64,000 bases of DNA, taken from contig JAEXAX010000024.1 of the NCBI GenBank assembly GCA_023458035.1, positions 1 to 64,000 of the forward strand, written 5' to 3'. This stretch comes from Bacillota bacterium. GTDB taxonomy: Bacteria > Bacillota > Clostridia > Lachnospirales > Lachnospiraceae. The notes below the pieces were generated by a model that worked only from the letters and a program-made list of their open reading frames with translations, did no database searches and was not told the DNA's origin. The position numbers and the translations under genes were made by a program. Positions 48,877 to 58,095 of this stretch are shown piece after piece. Numbering within the stretch: position 1 is the first letter of the stretch; each line of letters begins with the position of its first letter.

Positions 48877-51801
48877 CTATACCTGAATGGTCAAAACCGA
48901 TCGGAAAAAGTCTTTCTCCTGTTCAATCCTTGATTCGGCACCAACTGTACAATAATAATTTTGTTCCAATACCGCTTCCACATAATCCGCCATGCGATGG
49001 ATGTCCGCTTCCGTCGTATCCAGAATCTGCTGTCTTCCGAGTGCTATTTCTTCATTTGTCAAACCGGTCAGATAGGCAAACAGACTGAAATTCCCTTGTG
49101 CAGATGGATTCATCGGTGTATCAACACTACTGATGGTACCGATGATGAATCGTGTCAGCTCTTCTTCGGTCAATTGCAGATTTCGTAAGTAGGCGGGAAT
49201 CCGTCGATAGATTTCATACGTTCCTGTTAATTGCGGATCACGGTAAGATGACAAATAACACTCACCGCTGCGACTGAAGCCGCAATGACAACCGTATGCC
49301 TTTCCATTGATCCGAACCTCCTCCCAGAGATACTCGGTTCCAAGAATGGTTCCCACTACCTGCAAGCTTCCATGATAAGGCAAGCCACATGCCTGATAAT
49401 CTCCGACCATGGCATTGTATTGTACCTGTGAAGCACATTTGATGCCTTCCCCGGTTTCCCTGCTTACCGGCTGATACTGTCTCAGGGGCTCTCCATCCGG
49501 CAAACCGGTCACCCAGGCTTCCACTGCCGTCCGCACTCCGGCAACCGCCGTTTCATCGGTTGTCAACGAGATCAGCACTCGGTTTTTTCGCACCAGTCGC
49601 TGCAATAGGCTCTGCATGGTCTGCATGGCCTCACCACGTTTTTCGGCAGAGCCTTCCAGCTCTTTTACATATTCATAAAAATCCAGTCCCTTGATCCGAT
49701 CCGTCAATTGCCCAAACAGATTCATATAACTGTTTGCTCGATTCATGGCTGTCATACCGCCGCTGATCAAATGCTCGGAAAGCTTAGTTACCAGCTTGGA
49801 CAGCAATTCCTGCATGCGTTTTTCATCCTTGATCAGGGTTTCATTCAACACTTCCGTCATCAGACCGAAGGCTCGTTTGAAATCCTCCTTCATACACTTT
49901 ACACTAAGCTTTAAGAAGCGTCTGCCGCCGTTAGCCAGTTCACGCACTGTATATCCGACGACTGATGTTGACATCCCTCCGGTATAGATGTTGACCTGAT
50001 TCGACAGATCCTGATAGCGATAATGAGCGGTGTCCATGGCACCCAGCACTGTTGGCAGCAGCCCCAATAAACCAAGCTCTTCCTGCGGGCATATATCAGC
50101 ATCAAACAACAGATCCAGATAGATAATGCCATCCGTTTCAATCGGATGATACAGGAAGATTCCGCCGTTAAACGACAGGAGTTCATTGGCTATCTTATCT
50201 CGACGGCGCTCGATCTCTTCTCGGGATAACAGCGGAATCGATCGTTTCACCTCATCACTGTCTTCCCGGTTCTGAAATGCCAGCAAGCGTTTCTGCTCCT
50301 CTCTGATTACCGTTTTCTCGGTCTCGCTCAAGCTTTGTAGAACACCTGCCAACTTCTGAGCCTCCGCCTCTTCCAAAGCAGTCAACAGGCCCCGCTTCGG
50401 CTTGGCTACAACCACGACACCATGGTCCTCCTGTAGCAGATATGTGCGAATCATCTGCTCATAATAGCCTTCCGCCAACTTTTTCGGAACCATCTCCATA
50501 TAGCGAAGCTGCTCGACATGGCTGAACGGATCACCATCATACATCCAGATCCCCATACAGGAAAGACCATAAATCAATCCCTTCGGACAATTGCCAAAGT
50601 CTGCTTCCAGATACTGAAATCTCTGGTGATTTAAGCCGGCCAGAATCAGCTCATGGTTCAAGCCGCTTTGACATAAGTCCTCCAGTGTCGATCGAAGCAA
50701 TGAAGTAAATCTGTCCAAATCAGCCTCCTCGGCTCCCTTGGCCATAATCGAAAAGACGGCCTGTTGTGTAGATGTGGAAAAATCCGATACGATATCCTTT
50801 GCAAAACCGGCGTCCAGCAGAGCCTGCTTCAAATGGGCTCCCTGCGCTCCGACCAAGGCATATGACAGCAAGGAAAAGTCTGTCATCAACTCCATATCAC
50901 GACTATCACCAATCAAGCGGTGGTAGGATAGGGCTGTTTTTCTCTCAACCTCTTCATCGGCTGCAATGCCGTATTCACCGATTCGTAGGATCGCTTCCTG
51001 CGGAGTGACATACGGAATCCTTGTATCAACTGTCTGAGCTTCAAAGTCAGATAGGTAAGCTTCATCCATCCATGTCAATTCTTTGACAAAGTCCATATCT
51101 CCGTAAAGATATAAATAACCGTTGGATGGGTGATAAAACCGCTTGTGAAACTCCAAGAATTGCTCATAAGTCAAATCCGGAATCGACACCGGATCTCCTC
51201 CTGATTCACAGGCGTATGTGGTTCCGGGAAACAAAGCCTGCATGGCCAATCTGTCTGTAACATCCTCAGCCGATCCCAGTGCGCCTTTCATCTCATTAAA
51301 GACCACACCGTTGTACCGCAGGCGCTCTTCGCCTGTTTCCGTCATCTCTAACTCATAGCCCCAGCCCTCCTGCCTAAAAATTTCGGGAATATGATAGATG
51401 TTCGGATGAAATACCGCATCCATGTATACATCCATCAAATTGCAAAAGTCCTTTTCATTCTGACTTGCTACCGGATAAACCGTTTTATCGGGATAGGTGA
51501 TCGCATTCAAAAATGTATTCAAAGATCCTTTGTATAACTGAATAAACGGATCCTTTAAGGGAAATTTTTCCGACCCGCAGAGCACGGAATGTTCCAGGAT
51601 GTGAGCCACTCCTGTATCATCCTGAGGTGTGGTCCGAAACCCGATGGTGAACACCTTGTTATCATCATCATTGGCAATACAAAGCACACGCAGACCCGAG
51701 CGGATGTGTTCCAGCAAATATCCCTCACTGTGTATATCATGCAGTTGTCTTTTCTCCATCAAACGGTACTGAGGAAGGCCGGATATATCAATATTTTTCA
51801 T
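48877..51801 (-). CDS. M16C family zinc metallopeptidase (presequence protease / insulinase-like)
   Basis: A 974-residue clamshell peptidase. The inverted zinc motif is HILEHSVLCGSEKFPLKDPF (HxxEH, near residue 66) with the downstream glutamate in VVFNEMKGALGSAEDV, and GMSTSVVGYTV-type C-terminal half segments follow. M16C enzymes degrade oligopeptides inside a closed chamber; no signal peptide is visible, so it should act in the cytoplasm. A promoter lies just upstream, so the gene begins the M16C-era-recO-glyS run. Confidence 0.93.
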   Translation of the reverse strand: MKNIDISGLPQYRLMEKRQLHDIHSEGYLLEHIRSGLRVLCIANDDDNKVFTIGFRTTPQDDTGVAHILEHSVLCGSEKFPLKDPFIQLYKGSLNTFLNAITYPDKTVYPVASQNEKDFCNLMDVYMDAVFHPNIYHIPEIFRQEGWGYELEMTETGEERLRYNGVVFNEMKGALGSAEDVTDRLAMQALFPGTTYACESGGDPVSIPDLTYEQFLEFHKRFYHPSNGYLYLYGDMDFVKELTWMDEAYLSDFEAQTVDTRIPYVTPQEAILRIGEYGIAADEEVERKTALSYHRLIGDSRDMELMTDFSLLSYALVGAQGAHLKQALLDAGFAKDIVSDFSTSTQQAVFSIMAKGAEEADLDRFTSLLRSTLEDLCQSGLNHELILAGLNHQRFQYLEADFGNCPKGLIYGLSCMGIWMYDGDPFSHVEQLRYMEMVPKKLAEGYYEQMIRTYLLQEDHGVVVVAKPKRGLLTALEEAEAQKLAGVLQSLSETEKTVIREEQKRLLAFQNREDSDEVKRSIPLLSREEIERRRDKIANELLSFNGGIFLYHPIETDGIIYLDLLFDADICPQEELGLLGLLPTVLGAMDTAHYRYQDLSNQVNIYTGGMSTSVVGYTVRELANGGRRFLKLSVKCMKEDFKRAFGLMTEVLNETLIKDEKRMQELLSKLVTKLSEHLISGGMTAMNRANSYMNLFGQLTDRIKGLDFYEYVKELEGSAEKRGEAMQTMQSLLQRLVRKNRVLISLTTDETAVAGVRTAVEAWVTGLPDGEPLRQYQPVSRETGEGIKCASQVQYNAMVGDYQACGLPYHGSLQVVGTILGTEYLWEEVRINGKAYGCHCGFSRSGECYLSSYRDPQLTGTYEIYRRIPAYLRNLQLTEEELTRFIIGTISSVDTPMNPSAQGNFSLFAYLTGLTNEEIALGRQQILDTTEADIHRMADYVEAVLEQNYYCTVGAESRIEQEKDFFRSVLTIQV

Positions 51802-51840
51802 TCATTTGCCTCGTTTCAATTTTATAAAATCTTAACTTAC

Positions 51841-51869
51841 AATATAACATACCTCAGGATTTTCTGCAA
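51841..51869 (-). promoter_or_regulatory. Promoter of the M16C-era-recO run
   Basis: Minus-strand TTGCAG (51864-51869) and TATATT (51841-51846), 17-base spacer. Just upstream of the -35 box lies a perfect 11-base tandem repeat (AGTTGTAAAGT on the plus strand, 51885-51906). Confidence 0.5.
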
Positions 51870-51910
51870 TTACTGCGGCAAATCAGTTGTAAAGTAGTTG
51901 TAAAGTGATC

Positions 51911-51950
51911 AAAAAAAGACCCTTGATCATACTTTCATGATCAGGGTCTT
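51911..51950 (-). terminator. Intrinsic terminator of the deoR-rhaB operon
   Basis: Minus-strand stem AAGACCCTGATCATG / ATGATCAAGGGTCTT with a short loop and seven U residues, about 60 bases beyond rhaB. The space between the stem and rhaB holds nothing recognisable. Confidence 0.85.
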
Positions 51951-52010
51951 CAAACAATGATAAGCTTAAAACCATACGGACTTCGGACCTAACGAGTATC
52001 AAGCCGCTTC

Positions 52011-53441
52011 TCAGATAGCCGGTTCAAACTCTTCCGTCTCAAAAGAGCGACGAATCACGGCACGGGCATCATCCAGACCGGTTACCGCGCCGGCAGCCTT
52101 TAGCTGCATCAACAGATTACCCAATACCGAACCTTCGACCGGTCCGGCAATAACCTTTCTGCCGGTCTTATCAGCTGTCAGTTGACAGAGGAGCTTATCT
52201 TGAATTCCACCGCCCACCATATTGATACAGGGAATGGTCTTGCCGGTCACCTCTTCCAATTCCTCGACAACCGTCTTGTATTCATCTGTCAATCCGTTGT
52301 AAATGGCCATCGCCAATTCACCCAGCCCGTCCGGAGTGCCTTGTCCGCTTTCCTCACAATAAGCGATAATTTCTTTCATCATATTATACGGCGCGGTGAA
52401 ACGGGGATCATTCGGATTAATCGTAAAATTCTTGCTTTTTGCCGTTTTAGCCGCATGAATGATATCCGGGAAGCCTACCTCTTCTTCAAACTGACACCAG
52501 TTTTTGCGCAGGTTCTGCATGATCCATAAACCATTAATATTTTTCAGAAAACGGATCTTTCCGTCCGCGCCGCCTTCATTGGTAATGTTGGCTGCAAAAG
52601 CCGCTTCATTGGTAATCGGCTCGTCCAGTTCCATCCCCAGCAACGACCATGTTCCACAGCTTAAGAAGGCGGCATCCTGATCCGCAAAAGGTGTTGCCAC
52701 CACGGCAGAGGCTGTGTCGTGAGAACCGACAGCAACCAGCTTAACACCTTCCAGACCGCCAATCTCTTCCACAAGCTCCGGTCTCAAAATCCCGACAACT
52801 GTTCCCGGTTGTACCAGTTCTCCAAACAGATCAGATCGCAAGCCGGCCTTCTCCAATATCTCCGTATTAATCTGCCTGGTCCTGGCATCCAAAATCTGGC
52901 CGGTGGATGCAATGGTGTATTCGTTATATTTTTCTCCGGTCAGGAAATAACCAAGCAGATCCGGCATGAATAATAAGCGTTTGGCATTCTCATACACCAC
53001 CGGTCTGGTTTCTTTATCCATCAACAGCTGAAAAATAGTGTTAAAATCACAGAACTGAATACCGGTCGTTTGATACAGTTCAGACAACGGGAGTACGCGA
53101 TTCATTTTTTGCTGCACCCCAATGGTCCTCTCATCACGATAGTTCACCGGATTACCGATCAGATTATCATTTTGATCCAATAGACCATAGTCCACACCCC
53201 AGGTATCAATACCGATGCTTTCAAAGCGAACTTGCTTTTTGACCGCTTTTTTCAAGCCCTGTTTCATCTCATGCAGCAGGCGGAAGGTATCCCAATAAAA
53301 GTCTTTACCGACGCGTACCGGATCATTTGAAAACCGATGCAGTTCCTCGATCTCGATTTTCCCGTCTTCAAACTTGCTCATGATCAATCGACCGCTGGAT
53401 GCGCCAAAATCAAAAGCCAAATTGTAAATCGCATTTCCCAT
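52011..53441 (-). CDS. rhaB: L-rhamnulokinase
   Basis: A 476-residue FGGY sugar kinase that phosphorylates L-rhamnulose at C1. The phosphate-binding motif FDFGASSGRLI is the rhamnulokinase variant of the family; VGSHDTASAVVATPF and CGTWSLLGMELD follow, and the ATP-site GGGIQDKLLCQ lies near residue 395. The ATG at 53441 follows GGAGG at 5 bases; the frame is open to 53468. It forms a two-gene operon with the DeoR-type regulator upstream. Its product is the substrate of a RhaD/FucA-type aldolase, and the only such aldolase in the window is the BMC one. Confidence 0.93.
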   Translation of the reverse strand: MGNAIYNLAFDFGASSGRLIMSKFEDGKIEIEELHRFSNDPVRVGKDFYWDTFRLLHEMKQGLKKAVKKQVRFESIGIDTWGVDYGLLDQNDNLIGNPVNYRDERTIGVQQKMNRVLPLSELYQTTGIQFCDFNTIFQLLMDKETRPVVYENAKRLLFMPDLLGYFLTGEKYNEYTIASTGQILDARTRQINTEILEKAGLRSDLFGELVQPGTVVGILRPELVEEIGGLEGVKLVAVGSHDTASAVVATPFADQDAAFLSCGTWSLLGMELDEPITNEAAFAANITNEGGADGKIRFLKNINGLWIMQNLRKNWCQFEEEVGFPDIIHAAKTAKSKNFTINPNDPRFTAPYNMMKEIIAYCEESGQGTPDGLGELAMAIYNGLTDEYKTVVEELEEVTGKTIPCINMVGGGIQDKLLCQLTADKTGRKVIAGPVEGSVLGNLLMQLKAAGAVTGLDDARAVIRRSFETEEFEPAI

Positions 53442-53457
53442 CTCTTCCTCCATTGAA

Positions 53458-54219
53458 TTAATGTTCAAATAATACTGTTACATGTTTCTTCTCAAAATAT
53501 GCCAGCCATTTTTCATCCGGCTTCTGATCTGTCACAACGATATCACCGGAACGTAATTCCAGCACCTGCACAAATGATATACGGTCAAATTTATTATGAT
53601 CCACTGCAATGATCAGCTGCGCACTGCTGCGTCTCATATTATTTTTCATCACAGCTTCCTGCTCGTTTGAATCAGTCAGTCCTTCCTCCATACTGATTCC
53701 CTTGCAAGACAAAATCGTCTTATCCACATTAAAACGCGACAAGGTATTTTGTCCTGTCTGCCCAACCAGCGACAAGGATGATTTCATCAGGTTGCCTCCG
53801 GTAGAAATCACTTCGACACTGCTTCCCGCCAATTCAAGTAATACTTCTACCGAATTGGTAATCACAGTCAGTTTGTTAAATTGTTTGAGTGCTCTTGCAA
53901 TCACCAATGAAGTCGAAGATGAATCCAACATCACCGTATCGCCTTCTTCGATGATACCGGCCACGATCTTGGAAATAACGATCTTCTCTCTGCGGGCCAC
54001 TTGCTCGCGAATCCGCAATGGCAGCTCTGCGTTTGTGTTATTGTTCAATACCGCACCGCCATATGTTTTCTTGACAAAGCCTTCTTTTTCCAGTTTATCC
54101 AGGTCGCGGCGAATCGTCTCTTCCGTTACCTGATATTTATGACTCAACTCAGAGACAAGCACCCTTTGTTCCTGTTGCAAAATCTCCAGAATCTCATTTT
54201 TTCTCTCAATCGCCAGCAG
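53458..54219 (-). CDS. DeoR-family transcriptional regulator, apparent CTG start
   Basis: A DeoR-type repressor of about 253 residues: helix-turn-helix LVSELSHKYQVTEETIRRDLDKLEKEGFVKKTYGGAV at the N-terminus and a DeoRC sugar-phosphate-sensing domain (VMLDSSSTSLVIARAL, VITNS). The first standard start codon in frame is TTG at 54180, which would cut the first helix and has no ribosome binding site. Thirteen codons upstream, CTG at 54219 lies 7 bases after AAGGAGG, and translation from there gives the canonical MLAIERKNEILEIL start. A CTG (or neighbouring ATT/CTG) initiation codon is therefore likely. It precedes rhaB by 16 bases. Confidence 0.88.
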   Translation of the reverse strand: MLAIERKNEILEILQQEQRVLVSELSHKYQVTEETIRRDLDKLEKEGFVKKTYGGAVLNNNTNAELPLRIREQVARREKIVISKIVAGIIEEGDTVMLDSSSTSLVIARALKQFNKLTVITNSVEVLLELAGSSVEVISTGGNLMKSSLSLVGQTGQNTLSRFNVDKTILSCKGISMEEGLTDSNEQEAVMKNNMRRSSAQLIIAVDHNKFDRISFVQVLELRSGDIVVTDQKPDEKWLAYFEKKHVTVLFEH

Positions 54220-54235
54220 AATAACCCCTCCTTTT

Positions 54236-54309
54236 AAATGTTGTTTTGTTTTTGTTTTAGCATTATTATACCACTTTTTCGGAAAAATTCAACAAAAACA
54301 AACGCCAAA
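54236..54309 (-). promoter_or_regulatory. Promoter and candidate operators of deoR-rhaB
   Basis: Minus-strand TTGAAT (54287-54292) and TATAAT (54265-54270) with 16-base spacing. GT-rich and AC-rich elements flank it in opposite orientation: on the plus strand TGTTGTTTTGTT (54239-54250) followed by TTTGTTTT, and CAACAAAAACAAACG (54290-54304). The 12-mer TGTTGTTTTGTT also occurs, inverted, at the BMC promoter, so the DeoR protein may bind both. Confidence 0.65.
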
Positions 54310-54310
54310 A

Positions 54311-54352
54311 ATAAAAATGGGATGACCAAATCATCGGTCATCCCATTTTACT
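54311..54352 (-). terminator. Intrinsic terminator of nifJ
   Basis: Minus-strand stem AAAATGGGATGACC / GGTCATCCCATTTTT with an 8-base loop and following U-rich sequence. It separates nifJ from the deoR promoter. Confidence 0.85.
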
Positions 54353-54404
54353 TATTTGAGGTGATTCACACAAATCTTATCCTTGGTAAATCTCATCTTT
54401 TGAC

Positions 54405-57400
54405 TTATTCAGCAACTGCTTCTGCTTTATACATCTGAACCATGTTCTGCAAATAGGTCCATCTCTTCTTGGCACTTGCTTCCGCATTTGCAAAAAGCTC
54501 TGCTGCTCTTTCCGGATTGGAGCGAGCCAGGGAACTGTAACGAACCTCATTGGCCAGGAAATCCTGATAATTGAGGGTCGGAGCCTTGCTGTCAAGCATA
54601 AATGCGTCCTGTCCTGCTTCATACTTTCTCGGATCAAATCTGAACAGGTGCCAGTATCCGGACAGAACTGCGTTCTTCTCTTCGGTCTGAGCCTTCGACA
54701 TACCGCCTTTGATGCCGTGATTGATACACGGAGCGTAAGCGATGATAATCGACGGGCCCGGATAGCTCTCAGCCTCAATAAAGGCCTTTAAGCACTGATT
54801 GTAATCGGCGCCCATAGCTACCTGAGCTACATATACATAACCGTAGCTGATGGCGATAGAAGCCAGATCCTTCTTCTTTACTTCCTTACCGGCTGCCGCA
54901 AACTGAGCGATTGCACCGGTCGGGGTGGCCTTAGAGGACTGTCCGCCTGTATTGGAGTAAACCTCGGTATCGAATACCAGGATATTTACATCCTTACCGC
55001 TGGCGATAACATGATCCAGACCGCCGAAGCCGATATCGTAAGCCCAACCGTCACCACCGAAAATCCACTGAGATTTCTTCGACAGGAACTGCTCGTCAGC
55101 CAGAATAGCCTTTGCCTCTTCGGTATCGCACTTATGCAATGCTTCTACCAATTTAACGGTTGCTGCACTGTTAGCGCTGCCTACATCAAAGGTTTCTAAA
55201 TAATCACTTACTGCATTCTTCAACTCTTCCTGATCCGAAGCAGCGGCCAGCGCGGTTACCTGATCTTTCAGCTTGCCACGCAGAGCCAACTGAGCCAGCT
55301 CCATACCATAGCCAAATTCAGCCGCATCCTCAAACAGGGAGTTCGACCAGGCCGGTCCGTGCCCCTTATGATCTACAGTGTACGGAGTAGACGGCGAGGA
55401 GTTACCCCAGATGGATGAACAGCCGGTTGCGTTGGCAATATACATCCTGTCGCCGAACAGCTGGGTTGCCAGTTTTGCGTATGGAGTTTCTCCACACCCT
55501 GCACAAGCACCGGAGAACTCTAACAGCGGTCTCTTGAACTGACTTCCCTTAACGGTGGTCTCCTTAAATTTCTCAAGTACTTCCGGCTTAAACGGCAGTG
55601 CATTTGCATAATCAAAATTCAGCTGCTCATGCTCCTGAGTGGCAAACGGCTGCATGGTCAATGCCTTGTTGCCCTTCATGCCCGGACATACATTTGCGCA
55701 GGAGCCGCAACCAACACAGTCTTTTGCGGATACCTGAATGCTGAATTTGTAGCTCGGCATACCGGTCATATCTTTGATCTTCATGGCTTCCGGTCTCTTT
55801 TCAGCCTCTTCAGCAGTCATAGCAAATGCTCTGATGGCTGCATGCGGACATACATAAGAACAGAAGTTACACTGAATACAGTTATCCGGATTCCATTCCG
55901 GAACATCAATTGCGATACCGCGCTTCTCAAATGCAGAGGTTCCGGACGGAGTATGTCCGTCTACATATTCGGAGAAGGTGGAAACCGGCAAATCATTTCC
56001 GCGCTGTGAGTTAACTGCATGCTGAACGCTGTTAACGAACTTCTCAGCATCCTTACGTCCGCTTTCGGAAGTTACAGACAGATCCTCATATACGGCATCC
56101 TTCCAGCTGGCCGGAACTTCAACCTTAACGATCTCTTTGGCGCCGGCTTCGATAGCCTTATAGTTCATTTCAACGATGGCATCACCCTTACGGCCATAGG
56201 TAGCCTTGGCAGCTTCCTTCATCAGCTCAATGGCTCTTTCTTCCGGAATAATCTTAGCCAATTTAAAGAATGCGGACTGCAGGATGGTATTGATTCGGCC
56301 GCCCAGACCAATCTCTTTACCTAACTTGATACCGTCAATGGTATAGAAAGAGATATTATGATCCGCGATATACTTCTTCATCTGTCCCGGCAGATGCTCT
56401 TCCAGTCCGGCCATATCCCAGCTGCAGTTCAACAGGAAGGTTCCGCCGTCAGCCAACTCCTGCACCATGTCATAAACGCGTACATAAGCCGGATTATGGC
56501 AGGCTACAAACTGTGCTCTCTTAATCAGATAGGTTGACTTAATCTTATGATCACCGAAACGCAGGTGGGACATGGTGATACCACCGGATTTCTTGGAGTC
56601 ATAATCAAAGTATGCCTGTGCATATTTATCTGTGTTGTCACCAATAATTTTAATGGAGTTCTTATTGGCACCTACAGTACCGTCAGCACCCAGACCCCAG
56701 AATTTACAGTTGATAGTGCCTTCCGGCTCAGTTGAAACCTCTTCGCCTCTCGGTAAGGACAAATTGGTTACATCATCTGTAATGCTCAAGGTAAACTTCT
56801 GCTTCTCAGTATTGTTAAATACAGCAATAATATCTTCCGGAGTGGTGTTCTTAGAACCCAGACCGTAGCGACCGGAAAATACCGGAACATCCTTAAACTC
56901 GGTTCCCTTGATAGCAGCAACAACATCCAGGAATAACGGCTCACCGATAGCACCCGGCTCTTTTGTTCTGTCTAATACACTGATCTGCTTAACAGTCTTC
57001 GGCAGTGCTTCCAGGAACCGCTCAACGGCAAACGGTCTGTACAGGTGAACCTGAACCATACCAACCTTGCCACCGGCTGCGTTCAGATAATCAACCGTTT
57101 CTTCCATGGTCTGACAAACAGATCCCATAGCCACGATTACATGTTCGGCATCTGCCGCACCATAGTAGTTAAACAACTGATAGGAAGTCCCCAGCTTTGA
57201 GTTGATTTTATCGAAATACTCTTCTACCACGGCCGGCAGCGCCTCGTAATACGGATTACTTGCCTCTCTGGCCTGGAAGAAAATATCAGGATTTTGAGCG
57301 GAACCCATGATCTTCGGATGGGTCGGATTCAAGGCGCGCTTTCTGTAATCGGCCACAGCATCCAGATCAATCATATCCTTCAGATCTTCATAATCCCATA

Positions 57401-57953
57401 CTTCGATCTTTTGAATCTCGTGAGATGTTCTGAAACCGTCAAAGAAATTAATGAACGGTACGCGACCCTTGATTGCGGAGCAGTGAGAAGCCGGAGTCAA
57501 GTCCATAACTTCCTGAACACTACCGCAAGACAGCATTGCAAAGCCGGTCTGACGACAAGCATAAACATCAGAATGATCGCCGAAGATCGACAAGGCATGT
57601 GATGCAACTGCACGAGCCGATACATCAATAACGGCCGGCAGCTGTTCGCCCGCCATCTTATACATATTCGGAATCATCAGCAACAGCCCCTGTGAAGCCG
57701 TAAAGGTGGTAGTCAATGCACCGGCTGCCAAAGAACCGTGTACCGCACCGGCCGCGCCGGCTTCGGACTGCATTTCAGTTACTTTTACCGTCTGTCCGAA
57801 AATGTTTTCTCTTCCCTGAGCCGCCCACTTGTCAGTGTACTCGGCCATGTTTGATGATGGTGTGATCGGATAGATCGCTGCTACGTCCGAATATGCATAG
57901 GACACATGAGCCGCAGCGGTATTACCGTCCATCGTCTTGAGTTTTCTACTCAT
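54405..57953 (-). CDS. nifJ: Pyruvate:ferredoxin (flavodoxin) oxidoreductase
   Basis: An 1182-residue single-chain PFOR that converts pyruvate and CoA to acetyl-CoA, CO2 and reduced ferredoxin, a hallmark of anaerobic metabolism. The N-terminal part has AHVSYAYSDVAAIYPITPSS; two 4Fe-4S clusters are held by CIQCNFCSYVCP and CVGCGSCANVCPG; the TPP domain has GACAGCGETPY and GDGWAYDIGFGGLDH with SNTGGQSSKATP. Length matches homodimeric NifJ. AAGGAGGA precedes the ATG; a promoter (TGGACA, 17 bases, TAAAAT) lies near 58010-58045. It is a single-gene unit. Confidence 0.97.
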   Translation of the reverse strand: MSRKLKTMDGNTAAAHVSYAYSDVAAIYPITPSSNMAEYTDKWAAQGRENIFGQTVKVTEMQSEAGAAGAVHGSLAAGALTTTFTASQGLLLMIPNMYKMAGEQLPAVIDVSARAVASHALSIFGDHSDVYACRQTGFAMLSCGSVQEVMDLTPASHCSAIKGRVPFINFFDGFRTSHEIQKIEVWDYEDLKDMIDLDAVADYRKRALNPTHPKIMGSAQNPDIFFQAREASNPYYEALPAVVEEYFDKINSKLGTSYQLFNYYGAADAEHVIVAMGSVCQTMEETVDYLNAAGGKVGMVQVHLYRPFAVERFLEALPKTVKQISVLDRTKEPGAIGEPLFLDVVAAIKGTEFKDVPVFSGRYGLGSKNTTPEDIIAVFNNTEKQKFTLSITDDVTNLSLPRGEEVSTEPEGTINCKFWGLGADGTVGANKNSIKIIGDNTDKYAQAYFDYDSKKSGGITMSHLRFGDHKIKSTYLIKRAQFVACHNPAYVRVYDMVQELADGGTFLLNCSWDMAGLEEHLPGQMKKYIADHNISFYTIDGIKLGKEIGLGGRINTILQSAFFKLAKIIPEERAIELMKEAAKATYGRKGDAIVEMNYKAIEAGAKEIVKVEVPASWKDAVYEDLSVTSESGRKDAEKFVNSVQHAVNSQRGNDLPVSTFSEYVDGHTPSGTSAFEKRGIAIDVPEWNPDNCIQCNFCSYVCPHAAIRAFAMTAEEAEKRPEAMKIKDMTGMPSYKFSIQVSAKDCVGCGSCANVCPGMKGNKALTMQPFATQEHEQLNFDYANALPFKPEVLEKFKETTVKGSQFKRPLLEFSGACAGCGETPYAKLATQLFGDRMYIANATGCSSIWGNSSPSTPYTVDHKGHGPAWSNSLFEDAAEFGYGMELAQLALRGKLKDQVTALAAASDQEELKNAVSDYLETFDVGSANSAATVKLVEALHKCDTEEAKAILADEQFLSKKSQWIFGGDGWAYDIGFGGLDHVIASGKDVNILVFDTEVYSNTGGQSSKATPTGAIAQFAAAGKEVKKKDLASIAISYGYVYVAQVAMGADYNQCLKAFIEAESYPGPSIIIAYAPCINHGIKGGMSKAQTEEKNAVLSGYWHLFRFDPRKYEAGQDAFMLDSKAPTLNYQDFLANEVRYSSLARSNPERAAELFANAEASAKKRWTYLQNMVQMYKAEAVAE

Positions 57954-58008
57954 AGTTTTCCTCCTTAACTATTGTGTAAGCTGCACATTTGCAGCACACA
58001 TACATCGT

Positions 58009-58046
58009 CGTTATCATTTTATCACAAAACTCTAAATGTGTCCATT
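58009..58046 (-). promoter_or_regulatory. nifJ: Promoter of nifJ
   Basis: On the minus strand TGGACA and TAAAAT are 17 bases apart, followed by a leader of about 60 bases with a GCTGCAAATGTGCAGC hairpin. Spacing is ideal but the -35 box is imperfect. An ATACAA/TTGTAT inverted repeat with T-tracts lies between here and the DUF5688-like gene; its U-tract faces the plus strand, where no gene ends. Confidence 0.45.
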
Positions 58047-58095
58047 TTACCTGTTTTTTTATACAATTAAGCTTGTATTTTTTTTAATACATCCG

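Noticed and set aside
58009..58046. Possible Rex (NADH-sensing) operator at the nifJ promoter
   Set aside because: TTGTGATAAAATGATAA is only partly like the Rex palindrome and lacks the second half (TCACAA).
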